A stretch of 64,000 nucleotides of DNA from an uncultured Eremococcus sp. (GCA_943914835.1 CALUDO010000006.1:1-64000); one strand, 5' to 3'; positions 6,856 through 15,146 are shown, counted from the stretch's first letter. The notes: a model not told the origin generated them from the letters alone. A program made the numbers and translations.

Positions 6856-7167
6856 CTAAAAGAAAGTAGTGTCAGTGGGATGGTTGAGGGTGTGACCAAG
6901 GTACTGGTAGGTTCTGACCATCTTGGCTTCTTCCTGGCTATGGACTTGAAAGATGAAATAATGGTCACGTTGGTCCAGGGCATTCTGGGCATTAAGTTTG
7001 AAATAGCTGGTTTGACCAGCGGCCATGGTCCAAAGAATATCATCTATCATAAAGGTCAAGGGGACTTCTAAACGTGAATAGGTGTAGAAGTCTTCCTCGA
7101 AGGCCTTGAAATTATCACTGAAGTAGTCAAATTGAATTTCAGCTTGTTGTGATTTACCTAGAGTCAT
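6856..7167 (-). CDS. Unknown protein, last gene of the mutagenesis operon
   Basis: A 103-residue soluble protein, not recognised. It has no signal peptide or membrane segment and is rich in aromatic residues (FDYFSDNF, FEEDFYTYSR). Its start overlaps the end of the YolD-like gene by 14 bases, so the two are translationally linked. A role connected with the Y-family polymerase operon is suggested by position only. Confidence 0.6.
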   Translation of the reverse strand: MTLGKSQQAEIQFDYFSDNFKAFEEDFYTYSRLEVPLTFMIDDILWTMAAGQTSYFKLNAQNALDQRDHYFIFQVHSQEEAKMVRTYQYLGHTLNHPTDTTFF

Positions 7168-7525
7168 TGGGCACCTCCTCCCATAGTGTAATAGTTAATA
7201 TATCTGAAAAGGGAATAGTTTGGCAGTCTCCCTTTCCTTCTAACTGAAGATTCTGGCCAGTGAGATTAATAATTTGTCCGTGGGTGCGGACCGGGGCTTG
7301 GTCACGAACAAAGCAGATTTCTATCTCAAGACTTTGGCTATAGGCTTGGCTAATTCGAATGAGTTTGTCTTCAGGGCTGAGCGCTTGATCGTAGGGGATT
7401 TCTTCAGAAGCTTGTTCTAAGGCTGAAGTATGTTCAGATAGAAAGAAGCCCATCCACTTGGCCATCTTTCGGTCCTGGTAATTACGAGCAGATGCATATG
7501 GTAGGTAAGAACGGTCCACTGTCAT
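7154..7525 (-). CDS. YolD-like protein
   Basis: A 123-residue protein. The N-terminal motif DRKMAKWMGFFLSEHTSAL and the C-terminal SDILTITLWEE match the YolD-like family. These proteins are commonly encoded next to Y-family DNA polymerases in Firmicutes and plasmids and are often considered functional analogues of UmuD, although that role is not established. The start overlaps the polymerase stop by 4 bases (ATGA), so it is in the same operon. The likely role is to modulate the adjacent UmuC-like polymerase. Confidence 0.75.
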   Translation of the reverse strand: MTVDRSYLPYASARNYQDRKMAKWMGFFLSEHTSALEQASEEIPYDQALSPEDKLIRISQAYSQSLEIEICFVRDQAPVRTHGQIINLTGQNLQLEGKGDCQTIPFSDILTITLWEEVPNDSR

Positions 7526-8937
7526 GCTAATCCATCCAATCCCCCCGCAGAATGACCGCCAATTAATTTGCTGCGGGTAATGGTACGGGAATTTTCTTTG
7601 AGGACACTAGCTGGCTGGAGGGATAGGAAGCCGAAACGGTCACGAACTTGGTCAATGGTAGCTTCTAGTTGATCTGCTCGAGCCACTTGGTCAGGGTCTT
7701 CAAAGAGGGAGATGAGGCTAATATCTGGGTCAACAAATCCGCCATACCGAACAGCGACTTGCCGTACTGGTCCGGCTTGGTACTTCTTCCGGAAGAGGTA
7801 GAGGACAGCCTGGGTTAGTTGACGAGTGTTGTGACTTGGGTCAATCGTCATCTGTCCTTTAAGGGGGGGTAGCTCCACTTCTCGAGAATAACCTACATAA
7901 ATAGAGACAGTGGTCGCCTTCTTCTGGGCTCGACGGAGGCGGACAGCGACCTGGGCTGCCATTTCACTAAGAACCAGTTCAACATCTTCTTGTCGGTAAT
8001 AGTCTCGTGGGAGGATCTGTGAGTTACCCAAACCCTTGCTCTGAGGTCGGTAGGGGAAGCGGACATCACTTTCATCAACTCCATTGGCATGGAAGAAGAG
8101 TTGGAGACCCATGACACCAAATTCCTCTATGAGACGGTCGGGGTGACTATTGGCTAGGTCTTTGATGGAATGGATGCCTAACTTATTCAAACGGCGGGCC
8201 GTTCGATGGCCTATCCCCCAGAAGTCTGTTAATTGGGGAATTGACCAGACCTTGCTTTCAACGTCTTCATAAGACCAATTCGCCCGCATGCTTGGTCTAT
8301 GCTTAGCTTCATTATCTAAGGCCAACTTGGCTAGTAGGGGATTGGCATTAGAAAGGCCAATGGTTGAATAGATTCCTGTTTCCCGCCAGATTTGTCTCTG
8401 AATTTGATTAGCTACCTTATCTAGGTCTTGCCGACGGTCTTGACTGGGCCGGCCAAGGAGGTAGGACAAAGACCGGGTGAGGTCAATAAATCCTTCATCA
8501 ATGGAGTAGGGGAGAATTTCTTCCCGTGGAGCATATTGAGTTAGAATATCTTGGATAGCCATATTGACTTCAATATATCGCCCCATCCTGGGAGGAACCA
8601 TTAGGGTTCGGCGAGCCCAGGATTCAATATAGTGGACAAAGTCTGGATCACTAGGCCAACCTTCTTGTTTGGCCTTGTAGAAGTTGAAGCGACGCGTTCG
8701 GGGGTTGAAGGGAAGGTCATAGCTGCGAGAGACATTCTTCTTATGGAAGACTTTCTTAAAGGTTGGGGAGGAGGCCAGGATGACCCCACTGGCGTGGTCT
8801 GACCGACTCATGACACAGAGGCTGGTAGTGAGGGGGTCCAGCCCTCGGTCGACACATTCCACACTAGCATAGAAGGACTTCATATCAATGAAGGCGATAT
8901 CTGACCGGGGTTCCCGACTATAATCTATGATGCCCAT
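7522..8937 (-). CDS. umuC: Y-family DNA polymerase (UmuC/ImpB type)
   Basis: A 471-residue translesion polymerase. Motifs in order: the metal-binding Asp in FIDMKSFYASVEC (D18), YSIDEGFIDLT (about 143-153) with the SIDE catalytic acids, a helix-hairpin-helix FWGIGHRTARRLNKLGI (about 240), and the C-terminal little-finger region. Length and motifs fit the UmuC/ImpB/DinB-like group that Firmicutes carry on operons with an S24 repressor and YolD. The polymerase copies across DNA lesions at the cost of mutations. Its ATG overlaps the stop of the repressor gene by one base (TAATG). The third-position bias looks like that of neighbouring genes, so recent transfer is not evident. Confidence 0.92.
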   Translation of the reverse strand: MGIIDYSREPRSDIAFIDMKSFYASVECVDRGLDPLTTSLCVMSRSDHASGVILASSPTFKKVFHKKNVSRSYDLPFNPRTRRFNFYKAKQEGWPSDPDFVHYIESWARRTLMVPPRMGRYIEVNMAIQDILTQYAPREEILPYSIDEGFIDLTRSLSYLLGRPSQDRRQDLDKVANQIQRQIWRETGIYSTIGLSNANPLLAKLALDNEAKHRPSMRANWSYEDVESKVWSIPQLTDFWGIGHRTARRLNKLGIHSIKDLANSHPDRLIEEFGVMGLQLFFHANGVDESDVRFPYRPQSKGLGNSQILPRDYYRQEDVELVLSEMAAQVAVRLRRAQKKATTVSIYVGYSREVELPPLKGQMTIDPSHNTRQLTQAVLYLFRKKYQAGPVRQVAVRYGGFVDPDISLISLFEDPDQVARADQLEATIDQVRDRFGFLSLQPASVLKENSRTITRSKLIGGHSAGGLDGLA

Positions 8938-9620
8938 TAGACTTCTGCGGGCATGAAGTTGCCCACAAGCTTTCCGATAATTCTTGGTTCCTCACTATAG
9001 GGGGCAAATTTATCCTGGTATTTCTGGTTCAGGGATACCAGACGGAGGCCATCAGCTTCCCGGTAGACCTTCTTCAGATAGGTCTGCCCATCCCAATCAA
9101 CGGCATAGATTCCGCCGTCGTAGTCAAAGCCAGTGTCTTTAATGAGAGCGACTGAACCATTAAGGTAGAGGGGTTCCATAGAGTCTCCGTAGACCCAAGA
9201 AGCTAGATCATAGTCAATCTTCTCGGAATAGAAGACCGTGTCGTAGGACCGGTCTTCAAAATAGCCATACCCACTTCCGGCTGATAACTTCTCATAAACC
9301 TGGTAGGCAAAGAGCGGAGCAGCTTGTGGCTGGATGTCCGTCTGCGTATCCAGGAGATCTTGAGCATAATCGACTAGTTTGTTCTGGTTGAGTGGGTAGA
9401 GCTGGTGGTAGATATGGAGCAGGTCATAGTCAGCATGGAAATAGCTGGCTTCAACTCGCAGAAGACGGCATAGCTCTTGCAAGTTGGCCTGGTTGGGTTG
9501 GGTTTTGCCTTGTTCCCAGTTGAAGTAGGAAGATCGAGCAATTCCTAATTGTTTGGCCATATCGGCCTGGGAGAAGCCGAACTTCTCTCGTCGTTGTTTG
9601 AGTTGTTGTCCAGAGAACAT
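8937..9620 (-). CDS. HdiR/LexA-like repressor (XRE HTH plus S24 peptidase)
   Basis: A 227-residue regulator. Residues about 6-58 form an XRE-type HTH (SQADMAKQLGIARSSYFNWEQG). Residues about 105-225 form an S24/LexA peptidase domain with a likely self-cleavage site A114-G115 (LSAGSGY), catalytic Ser147 in GDSMEP and Lys183 in YLKK. Such HdiR-like repressors cleave themselves when RecA is activated by DNA damage. As first gene of the operon it should control itself, the polymerase and the two genes behind. A perfect 18-bp palindrome overlaps its promoter. The ribosome site is GAGGTG. Confidence 0.88.
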   Translation of the reverse strand: MFSGQQLKQRREKFGFSQADMAKQLGIARSSYFNWEQGKTQPNQANLQELCRLLRVEASYFHADYDLLHIYHQLYPLNQNKLVDYAQDLLDTQTDIQPQAAPLFAYQVYEKLSAGSGYGYFEDRSYDTVFYSEKIDYDLASWVYGDSMEPLYLNGSVALIKDTGFDYDGGIYAVDWDGQTYLKKVYREADGLRLVSLNQKYQDKFAPYSEEPRIIGKLVGNFMPAEV

Positions 9621-9635
9621 AAGACACCTCTTTCT

Positions 9636-9678
9636 GTTAGTTTATAAACTAACATAAGTGTACCATGGACTCTTTCAA
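9636..9678 (-). promoter_or_regulatory. SOS-type operator and promoter of the repressor-umuC operon
   Basis: GTTAGTTTATAAACTAAC (9636-9653) is a perfect 18-bp palindrome. On the minus strand a promoter reads TTGAAA (9673-9678 complement), a 16-base spacer and TATGTT. The palindrome begins inside the -10. Binding there by the S24 repressor would block transcription. Confidence 0.75.
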
Positions 9679-9808
9679 GTGACAAGAGCTTGGATTGAAT
9701 TAATGAAAGTTAAGAGAGGCACTCCTAATATCAGTAATAGCTATTGAAAATATTTTAAGAAGGCGTATGATTAAAGGAAAGTAATAAATTGATGAAAGGA
9801 AGATAAAT

Positions 9809-11146
9809 ATGACCCTTGATCAAGAACGATTAAGTAAATACCGTCAAAATTATCAAGCCAATCCAGCCAACGCCATGATTGCTGGTGCTATTGCTAAGGT
9901 GGGGATTAATGATGCCTCCCTGAATAATGAAACTTTAAAGAAACACCCTTTTGTCTTCTCTGATGAGACTAAGAAGGGATCGATTACGAATCAGAAGGCT
10001 TCTGGTCGTTGCTGGATGTTTGCAGCACTGAATACGGCGCGTGTGGATACTATGAATAAACTAAATCTTGATGACTTTGAATTCTCACAAAATTATACTC
10101 TTTTCTGGGATAAGTTAGAGAAGGCCAATTATTTCCTAGATGCTATTATTGAAACTGTTGAAGAACCTCTTCAAGGCCGTCTCCTTCAGCACCTTTTATT
10201 GGCCCCGCTTCAAGATGGTGGACAATGGGATATGTTTGCAGGTATTCTAGCCAAATATGGGGCTGTTCCAAAAAAAGTGATGCCCGAAACCTTCCATTCT
10301 TCTAATACGCGAGTCTTGGAGGACCACTTAACCGGTAAATTACGGGAGTTTGCTAAGACACTCCGTGATAATCATCAAGCCGGTCAATCTAAGGAAGACC
10401 TAGAAGCCCTTAAGGACGATATGTTGGCTTATGTTTATAATGTTCTGACCAAAGCCTTGGGAGAAGTGCCAGAGACCTTTACCTTTGAATACCGTGACAA
10501 GGACAAACACTTCCGTCGGATTGAAGACATTACGCCACAGGATTTCTTCCAAACCTATGTTGGATGGGATTTGGATAAGATTGTATCCTTGATTAATGCT
10601 CCAACTGAAGATAAACCTTTTGGTAAGGCATATACAGTCAAGTATCTAGGTACAATCAAGGAAGCCAAACCCATCCGCTACATTAATGTTCCCGTGGAAG
10701 AGTTGAAGAAGGCGGCCATTGCCTCTATTCAAGCGGGACAACCCGTTTGGTTTGGTTGTGATGTGGGTAAATTATCTGATCGTAAGGCTGGACTGATGGA
10801 CCCATCGATTTATCGTTATGATTTGACCCTGGATGGCGGGGTAGACTTGGACAAGGCTGGACGTTTAGACTACGGCCAATCGCTCTTGACCCATGCTATG
10901 GTCCTAGTGGGTGTCGACTTAGATAAGGAAGGGAATCCAATTAACTGGAAGGTTGAGAATTCTTGGGGCGATAAGGTTGGCGATAAGGGAATCTTCTCTA
11001 TGAGCGACGACTGGTTCGACGAATTCACTTATCAGATTGCCGTAGCGGATCAGTTTGTATCGGATGATTACTTGAAGGCCTTAGAAGGTCCTGTGACTGA
11101 ATTGGAACCCTGGGATCCCATGGGAGCCTTGGCTATGGTTCGTTAG
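9809..11146 (+). CDS. pepC: Aminopeptidase C (bleomycin-hydrolase family cysteine peptidase)
   Basis: A 445-residue cytoplasmic C1B peptidase that removes N-terminal residues from peptides. The catalytic triad is visible: Cys68 in GRCWMFAALN, His362 in LLTHAMVLVGVD and Asn384 in VENSWGDKVGDKG. Length equals the family norm (about 440-450), and the protein has the C-terminal extension that blocks the active-site cleft in this hexameric family. It is monocistronic: ribosome site AAAGGAAG before ATG 9809 and a strong terminator after. It is divergent from the repressor operon. Confidence 0.95.
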   Translation: MTLDQERLSKYRQNYQANPANAMIAGAIAKVGINDASLNNETLKKHPFVFSDETKKGSITNQKASGRCWMFAALNTARVDTMNKLNLDDFEFSQNYTLFWDKLEKANYFLDAIIETVEEPLQGRLLQHLLLAPLQDGGQWDMFAGILAKYGAVPKKVMPETFHSSNTRVLEDHLTGKLREFAKTLRDNHQAGQSKEDLEALKDDMLAYVYNVLTKALGEVPETFTFEYRDKDKHFRRIEDITPQDFFQTYVGWDLDKIVSLINAPTEDKPFGKAYTVKYLGTIKEAKPIRYINVPVEELKKAAIASIQAGQPVWFGCDVGKLSDRKAGLMDPSIYRYDLTLDGGVDLDKAGRLDYGQSLLTHAMVLVGVDLDKEGNPINWKVENSWGDKVGDKGIFSMSDDWFDEFTYQIAVADQFVSDDYLKALEGPVTELEPWDPMGALAMVR

Positions 11147-11180
11147 ACATTTATATAATTATTCAATTTTGATTAGAGAA

Positions 11181-11217
11181 AAAGCAGCAGGTCTTAGGGC
11201 CTGCTGCTTTATTTTTT
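11181..11217 (+). terminator. Terminator after pepC
   Basis: AAAGCAGCAGGTC pairs with GGCCTGCTGCTTT (13 bp, one G-U) and is followed by ATTTTTT. Confidence 0.9.
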
Positions 11218-11234
11218 AAATATTTGCTGATGAA

Positions 11235-11444
11235 TTAGAAGTGCAAATTAAATAAGATAATAAGGGCAATCACTATGAAAGAAATACCAGTGAAGATGGT
11301 TGAAGCTAGTCCAGCTCGTTTCGGTTCTTTTCCTTTGAAGCTTTTGCCTTCAAAGAGATCCCAGGCTTTTTTGGGACTGATGATTAGAAAGGCGCCGTAA
11401 ACGATCATGATGATAGCAACGATAGTAAAAAACCAATGAGACAT
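11235..11444 (-). CDS. Small two-helix membrane protein (DUF6199-like)
   Basis: A 69-residue protein with two hydrophobic segments: residues 5-24 (FFTIVAIIMIVYGAFLII) and about 48-66. Between them is a polar loop SPKKAWDLFEGKSFKGKEPKR. The layout resembles DUF6199 small membrane proteins, whose function is unknown. The start has an excellent ribosome site (AAAAGGAGG). It is preceded by the convergent pepC terminator. Confidence 0.65.
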   Translation of the reverse strand: MSHWFFTIVAIIMIVYGAFLIISPKKAWDLFEGKSFKGKEPKRAGLASTIFTGISFIVIALIILFNLHF

Positions 11445-11536
11445 ATGCGAACCTCCTTTTTAAGTACGATTTATAATAATAGAAGTTTCTACTTAAATGT
11501 CAATAGAATTCTGTAACTTTTATAGAAGTGTAACAA

Positions 11537-11565
11537 AGAAAAAAGAAGACACTGGAAGTGTCCTC
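11537..11565 (-). terminator. Terminator after the DUF368 gene
   Basis: On the minus strand AGGACACT pairs with AGTGTCTT around a 3-base loop, followed by CTTTTTTC. It lies immediately behind the stop codon at 11574. Confidence 0.7.
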
Positions 11566-11573
11566 TTATTGCT

Positions 11574-12410
11574 TTATTTATACTTGTCTTCCAAACGAGA
11601 CATCCAAAGGCCAATGCCTGTCCCTAAGGCCAGCATAAGGGCACAAAGGAAATATTGGAAGAAGCCAAAGCCATCATAATCGGTTGGAATGACTAGGACG
11701 GTGGAGGCTGCGACAATTCCCACAATGAAGTGGAAAAACTGACTGTAGTGGCTATCAAAAATCCGCTTGACTAACTTGGACAGGAGAATAACTGTTAAAA
11801 GGCCACCGATACTAATAGGGATAATGACCGATAAGTCAAAGGTCTTAAAACCGTCTGCCATGGCCTGGTAGAGTCCTAAAATAACAATGAAGTTGGAAGG
11901 ACTAAGTCCTGGGACGAGGATTCCTAAAGAAATTAGAAAGCCACAGAGCATCCAAGACAAAAAGTTGGCATCCATTTGACCATTCATTTGACTGGTAGAG
12001 AAGATGAGGAAGATTAAACCTAAGACGAAAGAGACAAGCATAATTGTAATATCTTGCTTAGACCGACCTTCTTTACCAGATTCCTTCCAGAGAGCTGGTG
12101 CCGTTCCGACAATAGCGCCGACAAAGAACCAAAGCACAATGGTTTCATAGGTACCTAGGAGGTAGGAAACTCCCCAGGAAAGAATAGCAATTCCGGCTAG
12201 GGCACCTAAACCGACCGGGATGAAGAAGAAAAGGTTGTCTTTAAAGTCCTTGCGGAGGTCGGCTAGAAAGCGAATCATCCGTTCGTAGATACCAAATATT
12301 GCGGCTAGGGCTCCTCCGGAAATACCTGGCACAATAAAGCCTGATCCGACAAACATTCCTTTGACAAAGCGGAACCACCAGCTTTGGTTGGTTTGCATAT
12401 TTTCTGACAT
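11574..12410 (-). CDS. DUF368 membrane protein, putative undecaprenyl-phosphate translocase (PopT family)
   Basis: A 278-residue polytopic membrane protein with about eight hydrophobic segments. The two family signatures are present: FIVPGISGGALAAIFGIYE (about 21-40) and ILVPGLSPSNFIVILGLYQ (about 163-182), an internal repeat of PG-S motifs. DUF368 proteins have been shown in other bacteria to recycle undecaprenyl phosphate across the membrane for cell-wall synthesis; I apply that by family membership. The start is preceded by AAAGGAGG. It is transcribed alone on the minus strand. Confidence 0.85.
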   Translation of the reverse strand: MSENMQTNQSWWFRFVKGMFVGSGFIVPGISGGALAAIFGIYERMIRFLADLRKDFKDNLFFFIPVGLGALAGIAILSWGVSYLLGTYETIVLWFFVGAIVGTAPALWKESGKEGRSKQDITIMLVSFVLGLIFLIFSTSQMNGQMDANFLSWMLCGFLISLGILVPGLSPSNFIVILGLYQAMADGFKTFDLSVIIPISIGGLLTVILLSKLVKRIFDSHYSQFFHFIVGIVAASTVLVIPTDYDGFGFFQYFLCALMLALGTGIGLWMSRLEDKYK

Positions 12411-12564
12411 TGATAGGTCCTCCTTTATTCAATCGCACAGACCAGTGTATACTGAATGAGAATATTTAGCAAATTAAACGGTGAGAACCAGGCTTCTCAA
12501 GAGATAAAACAAGCAGACTATGATATATTTAAGTAAAGATTCCTAAGGGATAAGGAGGGCCAGT

Positions 12565-12825
12565 ATGGTCTATAAGTTATATTTCAGTGATAAGTGCCCA
12601 GATACGCCGGCTTTTGTCACCAAATTAAAGGACTTAGGAGTGGATTACCAGGAAGTGAATATTACGGTGTCCATGATCAATTTGAAAGCCTTTCTGGCCT
12701 GCCGGGATAAATTTAAGGCCTTTGATGAACCTAAGGAAGCCGGACAGTTAGGGGTACCCTGCTTGCAGGTAGCTCCTGACCACTTTATTTTAAGCCTAGC
12801 CGATTTACAAGAATACTTTACTTAG
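12565..12825 (+). CDS. Glutaredoxin-like protein with CPDT motif
   Basis: An 86-residue thioredoxin-fold protein. The active-site-like motif is CPDT (residues 11-14), so the second cysteine is replaced by Thr (monothiol type). GVPCLQV supplies the cis-Pro of the fold. Its redox partner is unknown. The start has TAAGGAGGG just upstream, and the gene ends 10 bases before cdd, so the two are probably co-transcribed. Confidence 0.75.
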   Translation: MVYKLYFSDKCPDTPAFVTKLKDLGVDYQEVNITVSMINLKAFLACRDKFKAFDEPKEAGQLGVPCLQVAPDHFILSLADLQEYFT

Positions 12826-12834
12826 GAGGTATAT

Positions 12835-13245
12835 ATGATGAGAGAAACCGAGATTGAATCCCTGATGGATCAGGCCCGCCGAGTAGTGCCTAATGCCTAT
12901 GTTCCCTATTCTCACTTCCCGGTAGGGTGTGCTCTTTTGATGAAGGATGGCAAGGTCATTCAGGGAGTGAATGTGGAGAATGTGTCTTTTGGGGCTACTA
13001 ATTGTGCGGAACGCTCAGCCATCTTCACCGCTATTTCTCAAGGTTATCATAAGGGGGACATCCAGGCTTTGGCCGTGGCTGGAGACACCGAAGACTTCTT
13101 ATCCCCTTGTTCAATTTGCCGTCAGGTGATGGTCGAGTTCTGTGACAAGTCCATGCCTATTTTCTTGACGCGGCAGGATGACAAGATTTATGAGACCAGC
13201 CTGGAAGCCTTGCTACCCCTAGCCTTTGAATCCTTAGATATGTAA
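12835..13245 (+). CDS. cdd: Cytidine deaminase
   Basis: A 136-residue enzyme converting cytidine and deoxycytidine to uridine and deoxyuridine in pyrimidine salvage. The zinc site is clear: CAERSAIFTA (Cys with catalytic Glu) and PCSICRQVM. NVENVSFG and the N-terminal YVPYSHFPVG, both characteristic of CDA, are present. Length is typical of the tetrameric bacterial form. Two ATG codons are adjacent (12835 and 12838), both served by AGGAGG; the first is given. Confidence 0.95.
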   Translation: MMRETEIESLMDQARRVVPNAYVPYSHFPVGCALLMKDGKVIQGVNVENVSFGATNCAERSAIFTAISQGYHKGDIQALAVAGDTEDFLSPCSICRQVMVEFCDKSMPIFLTRQDDKIYETSLEALLPLAFESLDM

Positions 13246-13259
13246 TTCTTTTGGGTTTC

Positions 13260-13268
13260 TGTTATAAT
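13260..13268 (+). promoter_or_regulatory. Extended -10 promoter of gloA
   Basis: TGT-TATAAT at 13260-13268 is a perfect extended -10. It overlaps an upstream in-frame ATG (13267), which argues that translation starts at 13297. Confidence 0.65.
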
Positions 13269-13296
13269 GACATATAAGAAGAAAAGGAGCGATATT

Positions 13297-13677
13297 ATGG
13301 CACAAACTTTATTACATGCATGTATCCGTGTTTTGGACTTAGAGGCAAGTAAGAAGTTCTATACGGAAGTCTTTGATTTCCAAGTGACTCGCGAGAAAGA
13401 TTATCCAGACGACAAATTTACAATTTCTTATTTGGCGGTTCCTGGTAGTCCCTTTGAAATTGAATTAACTTACAACTATGAATCAGATCCATACGAAATT
13501 GGAAATGGCTTCAGCCACTTAGCCTTAGGAGTGGATGACTTAGATGCAGTTTATGAAAAGGCCAAAGAATCTGGATATGAGATGACTGAATTGAAGTCAT
13601 TGCCAGGTTCTGATAATCGTTACTTCTTCATTACTGACCCAGATGGTTACCGCCTAGAAGTGATGAAGAATAAATAA
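13297..13677 (+). CDS. gloA: Lactoylglutathione lyase / glyoxalase I family (VOC)
   Basis: A 126-residue vicinal-oxygen-chelate protein. Two beta-alpha-beta-beta-beta modules are visible, with metal ligands at His in LLHACIRVLD, Glu in PFEIELTYN, His in FSHLALGVDD and Glu in YRLEVMK. This matches glyoxalase I, which isomerises the thiol adduct of methylglyoxal. The start at 13297 follows AAAAGGAG; the upstream ATG at 13267 lies in the -10 and is rejected. The thiol cofactor used by this organism is not known from the window. Confidence 0.88.
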   Translation: MAQTLLHACIRVLDLEASKKFYTEVFDFQVTREKDYPDDKFTISYLAVPGSPFEIELTYNYESDPYEIGNGFSHLALGVDDLDAVYEKAKESGYEMTELKSLPGSDNRYFFITDPDGYRLEVMKNK

Positions 13678-13728
13678 TATAGAATAAAAGAATAGACCCT
13701 GATATTAATCGGGACTTACAGATAGTAT

Positions 13729-13771
13729 AAAGACTCTTCGACAGATGTTTAACTTGTTGAAGAGTCTTTAT
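13729..13771 (+). terminator. Terminator after gloA
   Basis: AAAGACTCTTCGACA pairs with TGTTGAAGAGTCTTT (15 bp, one G-U), followed by ATT. Confidence 0.75.
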
Positions 13772-13777
13772 TCACCT

Positions 13778-13830
13778 AAAATGTAAGCGCAAGCATATTT
13801 TTGTTTAAGCCCTTACATTTTTGTTAGAAT
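13778..13830 (+). promoter_or_regulatory. cre (CcpA) box, inverted repeat and promoter of the MaoC-like gene
   Basis: ATGTAAGCGCAAGCA (13781-13795) matches the cre consensus WTGNAANCGNWNNCW at every position. The promoter is TTGTTT (13801-13806), an 18-base spacer and TGT-TAGAAT (-10 at 13825-13830). A perfect 10-bp inverted repeat, AAAATGTAAG (13778-13787) and CTTACATTTT (13812-13821), shares its left arm with the cre box. The cre box lies upstream of the -35, a position where CcpA can activate. Confidence 0.65.
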
Positions 13831-13850
13831 GGAAAAAAGGAGGTCTAACC

Positions 13851-14312
13851 ATGACACAAGGATTATATTTAGAAGATTTAAAGGTAGGTGACCGTTTCCA
13901 GAGTGGTCATTATGAAATGAAAGAGGACGACATAATTGCTTTTGCTAAGGAATTTGATCCTCAAGTTTTTCATGTGGATCCAGACAAAGCGAAGGATACT
14001 TTCTTCCAGGGTCTAGCTGCCTCTGGCTGGCATACGGCATCGGCTACTATGCGATTGATGGTGGACTCGGTTCCGTTCGCCAAAGGGTCCATTGGGGCAG
14101 GGGTGAATCTCAAATGGCCGAGTCCGACTCGGTCTGGGGATATTCTCCAAGCTGAGAGTGTGATTACTAAGATTAGTCGACCAGAGTCTAAACCAAACCA
14201 AGGCTTTGTTACCATTGAGACCACATCAAAGAACCAGGACGGTGTGGTGCGGGTGATTATTACGTCAACGGTGGTTATCTTCACCCGAGACCACTATCAA
14301 GAGACAGAATAA
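13851..14312 (+). CDS. MaoC-like hot-dog hydratase
   Basis: A 153-residue hot-dog protein. The hydratase segment FAKEFDPQVFHVDPDKA (about 32-48), then FFQGLAASGWHTASATMRL, matches MaoC-type (R)-specific enoyl-CoA hydratases; the Asp and His in FDPQVFH are the catalytic pair. The substrate could be an enoyl-thioester or another acyl compound; no fatty-acid genes are adjacent. The start at 13851 is chosen for its AAAAGGAGG. A perfect cre box and promoter precede it, so carbon-source control is likely. Confidence 0.8.
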   Translation: MTQGLYLEDLKVGDRFQSGHYEMKEDDIIAFAKEFDPQVFHVDPDKAKDTFFQGLAASGWHTASATMRLMVDSVPFAKGSIGAGVNLKWPSPTRSGDILQAESVITKISRPESKPNQGFVTIETTSKNQDGVVRVIITSTVVIFTRDHYQETE

Positions 14313-14330
14313 GAACCAGAGAATTACCAT

Positions 14331-14364
14331 GAAAAAAGGAGCTTTCACATAGAGTGAAAGCTCC
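14331..14364. terminator. Bidirectional terminator between MaoC-like and hemolysin-III genes
   Basis: GGAGCTTTCAC (14338-14348) pairs with GTGAAAGCTCC (14354-14364). The A-tract 14332-14337 gives a U-run on the minus strand. On the plus strand the tail is only CTTATT. Confidence 0.8.
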
Positions 14365-14374
14365 CTTATTGAAG

Positions 14375-15004
14375 CTAGATATAAAAGAAAATAGAAATAT
14401 ACATGAAAAGTGCACCAGCCATAACAAAGAGATGCCAGATGACATGCATCCATTCCTTATCCTTCATACTATAGAAGATGGTACCTAGGGAGTAAAAGAA
14501 ACCTCCTAGGGCCAGGAGAATAACGGCATAGATGGGAGAATACTTGATTAGAGGGTATATTAAGAGGACCCCCATCCAACCTAATAAGAGGTACATGAAG
14601 AGACTTAAGCGAGGATGCTTGTTAGTAAAGTGAATTTCGAAGAAGATTCCTAAACCAGCGATGATCCAAATAATGGCTAGGAAAGTGTAGCCAATCTTTC
14701 CTGCAATGGCCAGCATGAGGTAGGGGGTATAGGTTCCGGCAATCAGTAAGTAAATTGACCCATGATCTAGCTTTTGAAAGAAGGATCGGAATTTGGTGAA
14801 CTTCAGGCTGTGGTAGAGGGTAGAATTTAAAAATAAAAGGATTAGGCTAGCCCCATAAATCGAATAAGCGATAATGGCTGGGACTGACGAGAGGGAGAGT
14901 CCCTTGATGATGAGGTAAACTAAGCCTAAGATACTTAAGATAGTTGCAAGACCATGGGTGGATGCATTGAAGATTTCGGCGAGTTTGTTGGGTTTGGGCT
15001 GCAT
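14375..15004 (-). CDS. Hemolysin III family membrane protein (TrhA/PAQR-like)
   Basis: A 209-residue membrane protein with seven hydrophobic segments. The family signatures are present: NASTHGLATI near the N-terminus, STLYHSL, LDHGSIYLLIAGTYTPYL and the final HVIWHLFVMAG. The His residues form the presumed zinc site of the PAQR fold. The start is placed at 15004 because TAGGAG lies 9 bases upstream; an earlier ATG at 15085 lacks a ribosome site. The function is uncertain: named for hemolysis in Bacillus cereus, but most members are probably lipid or membrane-homeostasis proteins. Confidence 0.85.
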   Translation of the reverse strand: MQPKPNKLAEIFNASTHGLATILSILGLVYLIIKGLSLSSVPAIIAYSIYGASLILLFLNSTLYHSLKFTKFRSFFQKLDHGSIYLLIAGTYTPYLMLAIAGKIGYTFLAIIWIIAGLGIFFEIHFTNKHPRLSLFMYLLLGWMGVLLIYPLIKYSPIYAVILLALGGFFYSLGTIFYSMKDKEWMHVIWHLFVMAGALFMYISIFFYI

Positions 15005-15111
15005 TTTATAAGCTCCTACTAATTGAAATCCTAAGAAATTTGATGATTCTATGACCAATTTAGCGCAAATAAGTTTAAGTTTCAATAATTTTTGTTTATA
15101 GCTTTTATATC

Positions 15112-15140
15112 TTGAAGAAGTGAACCGCTTCTGCTAGAAT
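15112..15140 (+). promoter_or_regulatory. Strong promoter of the ncRNA at 15147
   Basis: TTGAAG (15112-15117), a 17-base spacer and TAGAAT (15135-15140), with an extended TGC before the -10. This is one of the best promoters in the window. Confidence 0.8.
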
Positions 15141-15146
15141 AGTTTC

